From the NCBI GenBank assembly GCA_030425545.1, contig JAUIAC010000014.1, positions 1 through 44,267 of the forward strand: a stretch of 44,267 bases of DNA. The letters run 5' to 3'. Below the pieces are notes generated by a model that saw only the letters and a program-made list of their open reading frames with translations, had not been told where the DNA came from and did no database searches. The position numbers and the translations under genes are program-made. This DNA is from a bacterium. Its GTDB lineage: Bacteria > Myxococcota_A > UBA9042. Positions 34,101-43,100 of the stretch are shown piece after piece (position 1 is the first letter of the stretch; each line of letters opens with the position of its first letter).

Positions 34101-37100
34101 GAGGATCTTGATCCCCGTGTCGCCGATGTCCTTGCCCGCGAGCAGCTTGAGCTTGGCGTCGCCGGTCAAGCTGTTGAAGGTCGAGCCCTTGGAGGTCACC
34201 CAACCCTTCAGCCAGGTCTCGTACTGAAGCCCCACACGGCCGTCGAAGGTGCTGTTCTCGAGGCCCGCCGCGCTGTCGAACGCGAGCTTCATGTGCCCGC
34301 CCTTCAGCAGCTTGGCCTTGTCGCCCACCGCCTTGGCCTTGATGACCTGCGCGGTCGCCTCACCGGTGTAGGGGCCGTCGAAGCCCGTACCCGAGGCCAC
34401 CTGCACACCGCCCTTGAGCCAGTCCTGGTACTGCCAGTTGACCCGTCCGGAGAAGGTGCCGGGCTTGCTCTGCTCGACCCGCAGCGACAAGTCGCCGCCC
34501 TTGAGCAGCTTGATGTTGTTGCCCGTCTCCATCGGCGCGGTCAGGTGCGCGCGCGCCTCGCCCGTGATCGACTCGAGGTCGCTCGGCTCCAAGCGCAGCG
34601 AACCCGCGACCTTGGCCTTGTCGCCCTCGTACTTCCAGTTGACCTGGCCGCTCAGCTTGTCGAAGCCGCTCTCCTTGAAGTCGGCGCGCAAGCTGCCGCC
34701 CTTCTTGAGCGTGAACGCGTCGCCCTTGGGCGAGTGGTCCTTGGCGAGCTGCGCCTGCACGTTGCCGGTGATCTTGGTGATGGTGCTCGAGGGATCGATG
34801 GTGATCGCGCCGAGCAGCCAGTCCTTGTACTCGAAGCGCGCCAGCCCGCTGATGGTGTTGACCTTGGAGCTGGTGAAGCCCGCCTTGAGCTGCGCCCCCT
34901 TGAGCACCTTGAAGTCGCCCATCTCCTTGGTCTGCAGCAGCGAGCCCTGGATCTCTCCCGAGAGCGAGGACAGCGGTCCCTTGCCCTCGATGGCGAGGTT
35001 GCCCTCGAGCCAGTCCTGGTACTGAACGCGGACCGAGCCGCCCCACTCCGTGATCTGGCCGCCAGCGATGCTGATGTGGGCGTTGCCGCCGGGCTTCAGC
35101 GTGACGTCGGAGCCGAGTTGCTTGTCGCCCACGATCTGGACGCGCGCGTCGCCCTCGATGGACTCGAGCTTGCTCTTCTTGACCGAGATCCCGCCCTCGA
35201 CCCAGTCCTCGTAGCCGAACTTCACCTCGCCGGTGAGGCCCTGGAACTTGTTGGCTGCGATCTCCAGGTTGGCGCTGGATCCCGCACGGATGCGGAACTT
35301 GCCGTCACCGACGGGCTTGTCCACCAGGATGTTGGCGCCGCCCTGCCCCGACACCTTGGACAGGGTCGAGCCCTGCTCGATGTTGAGGCTGCCCTCGAGC
35401 CAGTCCTCGTAGCCGAAGTTCAGGTGACCGTGGATGCCGTCGATCTTCGACGACGTGAACTTCACGGTCGGGCTGCCCCCGCTCAGGAACTTGAAGCCAC
35501 CCTCGCCCACCTGCTTGGCCTTGCGCAGGTGCGCGTTGGCCTCACCGGAGATGGCGGAGAGCTGGCTGCCCTTGGCGATGGTCACCTGGCCCGCGATCCA
35601 GTCCTCGTACTGCCACAGCACGTCGCCGCCGAAGCTGGTCGGCTTGCTCGACGCGACGTCGACCGAGAGGTTGCCGCCGGTCTTGAGCGTGAGGTTGTTG
35701 CCCACGTCCTTGTCAGCGATCAGCCGCGCGGTGGCCTGCCCCTGGATGCCCTTGAAGCTCGCGCCCGCGCCCACGGTGACGCTGCCGTCGAGCCAGTCCT
35801 GGTACTGCCACGCGACGTCACCCATGAAGGTCTGCTGCGCGAGGTCCTTGGTCGTGTCGAACTCGATGAGGATCGCGCCGCCTGGCTTCAACGTCAGGTC
35901 TGCGTTGACCGCCTTGTGCTGCAGCAGCGTCGCGTCGGCCGAGCCCTTCAGCGCGGTGAGGCTGGACGGCTGCAGGTCGACCGACCCACCGAGCCACTGC
36001 CCGTAGCGCCAGTTTGCCTGGCCCTCGAGCTGCGACACGTCGCCGCCCGCCAGGGTCGCCGTCAGCGAGCCGCCCTGCTTGAGCTGCAGCTCCCCGTTGA
36101 CCACCTTGGCGTGACGCACGCTGGTCTTGGCCTGACCGTCGACGCTGTCGAGCTGGCTGTAGGCCTTGATGTCGATCTGGCCGCCGAGCCAGGTGTCGTA
36201 GATCCAGCCGACCTCACCCCCGACGCCCTTGAACTCACTGCCGGCAAACTGAGCCTTGAGGTTGCCCCCGCGCTCCAGCTCCAGCTTGTCGCCGACCCGC
36301 TTGCGCTCGCGCAAGGTCGCGCTGGCGTCGCCTTGGATGGACTCCAGCGTGCTGCCCGCCTTGACCTCGATGCTGCCCTCGAGCCACTCCTCCATCTGCC
36401 ACCCGAAGGTGCCTCCGAAGCTCTCCAGGCTGCTGTTGCTGAACTTGGCCTCGATGTTCGCGCCAGGCTTCAAGAACGCGCCGCCCTTGAGCTCCTTGCG
36501 GACCAACGTCTTCGCCGACACCTGGCCCTCGAGCTTGGTCAGCTCGCCGCCGGAGATGCTCGCCGCGCCGTCGATCCAGCCGTCGTAGACCACACCGATC
36601 GTGCCGGTGAAGCCGGTCATGTTGGTGCCGTCGAAGTCCGCGCTGAAGCCGCCGCCCTTCTTGAGGCGCAGCTTCTCGTTGAGGAACTTCTCGATGGCGA
36701 TCGAGCCGGTGACCTTGCCCGAGATGTCGTCGAGCGAGCCGCTCTGTGCCGCGACCGTCCCCTTGAGCCAGCCGAGGTCGCCGTAGGACCAGTTCACCTG
36801 GCCCTTGGCGTCGATGACCTTGGACGCGTTGACGATGGCCGAGAGCGTGCCGCCCGGCTCCAACACCAGCGACGAGCCCGGCACCGGGTGCTGCTTCACC
36901 AGCGTGGCGCCGCCCATGCCGTCGACGTTGTGGGACTCGAGGTCCATGACGCCGGCCAGGTTGCCCTTGATCTCGTCGTTGAAGGTGAAGTCGAGCGCGC
37001 CACCGATGGCGCCGATCATGTTGGCGTTGACCTGGCCCGCGCCGACGCTGCCCTCGTGGATGACGAGGCCGCCGCCGAGGTCCATGTCCTGCAGCACCAG

Positions 37101-40100
37101 GATGTCCGCTGCGCCCGTGATGACCGGCGGATCGCCCGCCGAGTGCTCCACCACCACGACGCCGCCGAGCTCTTCGCCCTTCTGCACGCCCACGGTGCCC
37201 GTCGCTGAGGTCAGGACGCTGTTGTCGAACTGCGCGGTGAGCTCGCTGCCCTCGAGCATGCGGAGGCCCGCGCTCATCTCCAGGTCGCGCGAGAGCGCGC
37301 CGACCCCCTCGCCGTTGAATCCGCCCTCAGCGTCGCTGAAGTTCAGGTCGCCCTTGATGGTGATGGTGCCGTCGAGCCAGTCGCTGTAGCCGAAGTTGAA
37401 CGTGCCACCCTTGAGCTTGACGTCGTTGGGGTTGACCAGGTCGCCGTGGACATCGCCGCCCTTCTTGATGGTCAGCTTCCCGCGGGTCTGCTCTTCGTTG
37501 ATGGTCGCGGTGGTGATCTGTCCGGTCATGGTGCCGGGGTTGGTCTGCTCCGCCACCTTCACCGAGCCGGCCAGGTAGTTCTTGTTGTCGCCGCCCCAGC
37601 CAAAGCTGAACGCGCCCGAGAAGGGGGCGTTGGCGCCGTCGACCTTCACCGAGATGTCGCCGCCGGACTTGAGCGCGAGCTTGGGCTCGACGTTCAGAGG
37701 CGTGATGACGCCACCCTTGACCGTGCCCTTGAACGAGCTGCCCTTGACGTTGTCCGCCGTGCCGCCGCGTCCGATGTGCAGGGTCTCGCCGTTGTCGAGG
37801 CCAAACTCTGCCTGGACCGCGCCGCTGTAGGTCACCGTGCCCTCGGCGTCGAGCGCGACCTTGGTCAGACCTGCGCCCGGGTGGACCTTGACCTGCTTCG
37901 GCGACTTCTCGCTGTAGGTCTTGCCCGGTCCGACGATGGCGCCAGGCCCCTCGCCGACGATGCGGTCCGTCGTCCCGTTGGCGACCTTGGCGACGCCCTT
38001 GATCCAGTCGGAGAGCCGCCACGGGATGTCTCCGCTGATGCTCGTGACGCTGCTGTCGGTGAGCTGCGCGTCGAAGCTGCCAGCGCCGGGAGTCAGATAG
38101 ACGTTGCCCTGGGCGTGATGCTCCTTGCCCGGGAGCACAGCCACCGCGGCCTTGCCCGTGAGCCGGGTCGGCAGGCTGTCGTTGGTGATCTCGACGACGC
38201 CCTCGAGCCAGTCGTCCAACTCGAACGCGATGCTGCCCTTGATCGACTGGACCTGGTTGTTCTCGACCTTGCCGGAGAGCCCTGCGCCCGGCATGAGCTT
38301 GAGTCCCGCGCTGACCGCGGTCTCGGCCGAGATCTTGCCGTCGAAGTTGCCGGCCATGGAGAAGGGGTTGGCCTCGCCCTGAATCTTGAGCGCGCCCTCG
38401 ATCCACGGGCTGCCCTTGTCGCCCCACTCGAAGTTCACGCTGCCGCCGATCTTGTTGATCAGCGACGCCTGCATCTTCGCGTCGACCGCGCCGCCCTTGG
38501 TGATGGCGAAACCGCCGCCCGTGGCCTTCTTGGCCAGGACCGTGCCGCCCTTCACGTCGCCGTTGATGGCCTGGAGGCGCTGGCTCTCCGTCGCCTTGAC
38601 GATGCCGCCCAGCTCGATGCTGGCGCCGCGGTACTCGAAGGGGATGTCCCCCTTGATGTGGCGGGGGTTGTTGGCCTCGACGTCGACGGTCACGTTGCCG
38701 CCCGGGACCAGCGTCAGGTTGCCCTCGGTCTTGTTGCCCACCAGCTTGCCGGTGAGGTTGCCGCTGAAGGTGTCCCCCGCAGCGACGCCGCTGATCGCCA
38801 ACGTGCCCTCGACCCAGTCGGCGACCTTGGCCTTCACCGAGCCCTGGTAGTTCATCAGGGTGTTGTTCGCCCACGTGACCGTGAGGCCTTCGCTCGGCAG
38901 CAGCGAGACCGAGGGGTCACCGTTGGGCAGCTTCTTCTCGCTGAGCACCGTGGCGGGCGACGGACCGCTGATCGACGCGAAGGGCGTCTTCTGCGTCAGC
39001 TTCATGGTCCCGGCGAGCCACTTCTCCGAGCCAAAGTCCCAGTTGACCTCGGAGCCCACCTCAAACGACGTCGGCGTGTTGCCGGCGACAAAGTCGACCA
39101 CGCCGGTGCCGCCCTTGGTCATCTTCAGGTCGCCACCGGACTGCTCCTTCGGCGTCCCGGTGAGCGGCCCCTTGACCCGGCCGGTGACGCCTTCGACGAA
39201 GCGCGACCCCGCCTTGGCGTCGACCGTGCCCTCGAGCCAGCCGGCGTACTTGACGTTGGTCTTGCCGGTGAAGGTCTCGATCTGGCTGTTCTCGACCGTC
39301 ACGGCGAGCGCCCCGCCCTTGGCGAGGCTCATGCCGCTCTGGCCGGAGAACGCGTGCTCCTTCACCACCTTGAGCACGGAGGGGCCCTCGAGCTTGTCGA
39401 AGTCGAGCATCTCGCCCGCGATGGTGGCCTTGCCCTCGGCGAAGTCCTTGTAGCGGAAGTCCACGGTGCCGCTGTACTGGTGCGGCTTGCCGTCCTGCAG
39501 GCGTACGGTCAGCGACCCTTCGGCGCCAGGCAGCAAGGTGATGTCCGAGCCCGTCCCCAGCTTCTTCGGCGCGATGATCTGCGCCTTGAGGTCGCCGCTG
39601 AGGTTCTCGAACGACACGGCCTGAACCGGGTCGGCGATGCTCGCGGTGCCGCCGAGCCATTGGTGGTACTGCCAGTTGAGCGTCCCGGAGATACCCTGGA
39701 AGAGGCCGCTCTCGATGTGGCCGGTGAGCTTGCTCCCGGTGTTGCCGTAGAGCTGGCTGCCGTTGCTCTCGCCGATGCGAAAGCGCGCCTTGGCGTCGGC
39801 CGGGCCGGTGCCGGTGATCTGGTTCAGCGCCGCCGTCCAGGTGTTCACGTTGACCGTGCCCTTGAACTTGGTGTGCTCCCACGACATGGGACCCTTGACC
39901 TGGGTCACGCGGCTGGCCTCGACCTTGCCGGAAAACTGCTTCTCCTTGTCGGCGAGCAGCTTCAAGCCGCCGCCGATGTCCTGGCCCTTGCGCAGCCAGG
40001 TCGTCGCCGTCCCGTCGAGCGTGGCGAAGTTGTCGCGGGCGTCGAAGGCGAGCGTGCCGGCGTAGCTCTCGCCGTTCTCGAACTTCATGTTGCCCTGGGC

Positions 40101-43100
40101 GCTCTTGAGCCGGTTGCTCTGGACGTCGATGTCGACAGCGCCCTCGAGCACCTTCAGCTCACCGAAGCTCTGGCCCGCCTTCAGCTTGGCCTTGCTGTTG
40201 CCGGTGAGCTGCTCCCACTGCTCCGAGGGCGCCAGCGCGAGCTTGCCGGTGGCGGTCCCCTCCCGAAAGTCGAGATCGACGTTGCCGCCGATGATCTTCA
40301 CGCTCGTTCCGCGCACCTGCACCGTGGCGGCGCCCTTGCTCAGCTTGACCTCGTCGAAGACCTTGGGCGCGACCAGCTCGGCCGTCGCCGTCGCGTTGAT
40401 GGTCTCCTTGTTGGTCCCGGCTTCGAGGACCGCCTTGCCCTTCATGAAGTCGGCGAGCTCGAAGTCCACCTGACCGCTGGTGCTGACCAGCGCGGACTCC
40501 GCAATCTGGATCGTGAGCTGCCCGTTCGACACCTTCACCGGCGAGCGGTCGAGGGGTTGCTTGAGCCCGCCCTTCATCGTGAAGTCGGCCTTGCGCCCGA
40601 TGAGATCGATGCCGCCACCGGCCCAGTCCCCCTCGAAGAGGTTGTCGTAGACCGCGTGCCCGTTGCCGTCGAGGCGCTTGAGCTGGCCCTCGTCGACCGT
40701 CCCCGTGAGGGTCGCCCGGGTGAAGGTCACCGGCTCCAGGCGGTTCTCTGACTCGAAGTTGAACGACGCCGTGCCGCCCAGCACCGCCTTCTCGCTGTCC
40801 CACGTGAGGTTGACGCTGCCCTCGCCGTTGGGGAGCGGCACCACGGACAGGCCGAGGTTGCCGCCGAGGGTGACCTTGTTGCTCTCGCTCAGGTTGCCGG
40901 TGAGCGTGCCCTTGGCCGCGGTGGCAGCCGGGCCGAGGTCGAGGTCCGCCGTCTGCGAGATGGTGATCGTGCCTTCGAGCTTCTCGTTCTTGATGGACGC
41001 TGCGAGCTTGCCCGGCATGAAGGGGGCGATCTCGAAGTCGAGCGAGCCGCTGCCCGCGATGGCCCCGGACTGGTCGACGTTGACGCCGAGCGAGCCGCCC
41101 TTGAGCCACTGACCGAGCTTGTCGCCCTTGATGTCAGAGACGCCGAGCTGCCCCGCCGCGGTGACGCCCTTCTGCCCGACCGAAGCGTCGATGGTGGTGT
41201 CGAGCAGGTCGCCCACCTTCAGACTCGCGTCGTTGAAGGTGGCCGTCATGTTGCCGGACTTGGCGATCGAAATGTCACGGGTCTCGGTGGTCAGGACGTT
41301 GCCGACCTTCACCGTGCCGGTGGTCTTGCCGCTCTTGAAGGCGCCGGTCTCCGTGTCGAAGAAGAGCGTGGCGTTCTGGCTCAGCTCCAGCCCGGGCACG
41401 TCCATGGACGGCAGCGTGACGAGCTTGCTCGACTCCACTGGCGCGCTCGGCAGGTTGATGGTCACGGTCCGACCGGCCAGGGTCACCGTCACACGGTCAG
41501 GGAACGTGGCTGCGCTCTCGGTGGAGCCCTCGTTGCGGTACACAGCGCGACGCTCGTCGTCGGCCTGCAGCCCCTGGACCTGCGCCCCCTTCTGCACGAG
41601 CTCTGCGGCCGTCTTGGCGGCCTTCTCGGACTTGTCGGAGGCCGCGGAGATGCCGGTCCGGCCGCCGCCGCCACCCTTCTGCATCTGCGCGACGTGGACG
41701 ATCTCCTCGAAGAGCACCGCCTCGCGCTTGGACTCGACGAAGCGATCCGCCTCGCCCATGACGATCTGCTTGTCCTGAGCGAAGGCCGTGGCGCCGATGG
41801 CGTTGGCCACCTTCTCGGCGCCGTCGCCGCTGTAGACCTTCACGTCCTCGAGGCTCACGCCGAGGCTCTTCTCAGCCTTGGCGCGGATCGACCCTGTGAG
41901 CTTCTCCGCGTCGGTGTCGGCGAGCAGCTCCTGGGCGTTCTGCACCGGGTTCTTCCGCAGGTTGTCGACCTGCTTGGCCTTCTTGCTCAGCTCCTGGACG
42001 CCCTCCTGCAGGTCATTGCCCAGCCGCTCAGCGGCGCCGGCCTGGCCGAGCACCTCCTGCTGAACGCCGCGCACGTCGGCCAGGGCGTCCTTGGCGCCCG
42101 CGTCGCCGAGCGCCGTGAGGATGTCGCCACCAGCCCCCTCGCGGGCAGCGTCGAAGGCGGCGAGGTGCTCCGCGGGTGTGCCGCCGGGGACGATCTCCGA
42201 GAGCTCTCCGGCCGCGTCGGCCGTCGCGCCGAACACGGGCTCGCCCTCGCGCGTCGCGGCGACGCGGCCGCTCAGCACGTCGGCGCTGTCGGCCATGAGC
42301 CCGGGATCCGCGACGTCGGCCGCGATCTCCGCGACAGCCCCGGTGCCGGTGGCCATCGGCGCTGCGGCGCTGCTCACGGTCTCCACGACCGCGTCCACGG
42401 CGGCGGAGACGCCCGCCTGCGGGGCCAGCTCGGCGCCTTCGTCTTGCGGCGTCAGCGTGGGCGCGTCCGGGGCACGGACCGCGCTCGCCTCGGGCGCGCT
42501 CAGAGGCGCGCCGCCGCCCGCCTCGGTGGCGACGCTCTCCGTGGCGCCGTCGACGGCGCCCAGGGACTCTTCACTGACAGAGGCCGCGGGCGCAGGAGCG
42601 GGCGCAGAGGCGGAGGGGGCCTGCGGCGCGGGGCTGGTCACCGGCGCGAGGGCGGCGCCGTCGGCCGGAGTGGGCGTCGATGCGACCTCCGCGACGGTGG
42701 GCACCTGCGCCGCTGGAGCGGCCACAGCCACAGCTGGGACTTCCGTCGCCACGTCAGCGCCGGCCACCTCAGGGGTGGCGGCCGTCGGCACCTCGACGCT
42801 CGCCTCGGCCACGGCAGACTCGCCGCCCTCGGCGGCCGGCGCGACGCTCGTCGGAGCCACGTTGTCGACGTCGCTGGTCGGCGCCGCGGCGACGTCACCT
42901 TCTGGCGGCGCGGCGACGCTCTCGGCGGCCACCTCAGGCGGCGCCACGTCCGGCGCTTGCTCGGGCGCCGGGTCCGACAGCGCCTCGAGCTCGGGCGCGC
43001 TGCTGTCGACCGCGGGCTCCTGGGCGGTGGTGGGCGCGTCAACGGCCCCGCCGCTGGTAACGTCGACGTCGAGCGACGCCTCCGGCTGAACCTCGACTGC

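Noticed and set aside
31260..37208. A 1982-codon open frame antisense to the giant gene, and similar ones at 37446-40751 and 41694-43664
   Set aside because: They arise because the GC-rich, repetitive sense codons leave the opposite strand free of stops. Their products are Leu/Ala/Arg/Val-rich with no fold-like pattern, and there is no ribosome-binding site.
31835..41060. CRISPR array
   Set aside because: The repeats are about 195 bp, coding and diverged, with no short identical repeats and unique spacers.
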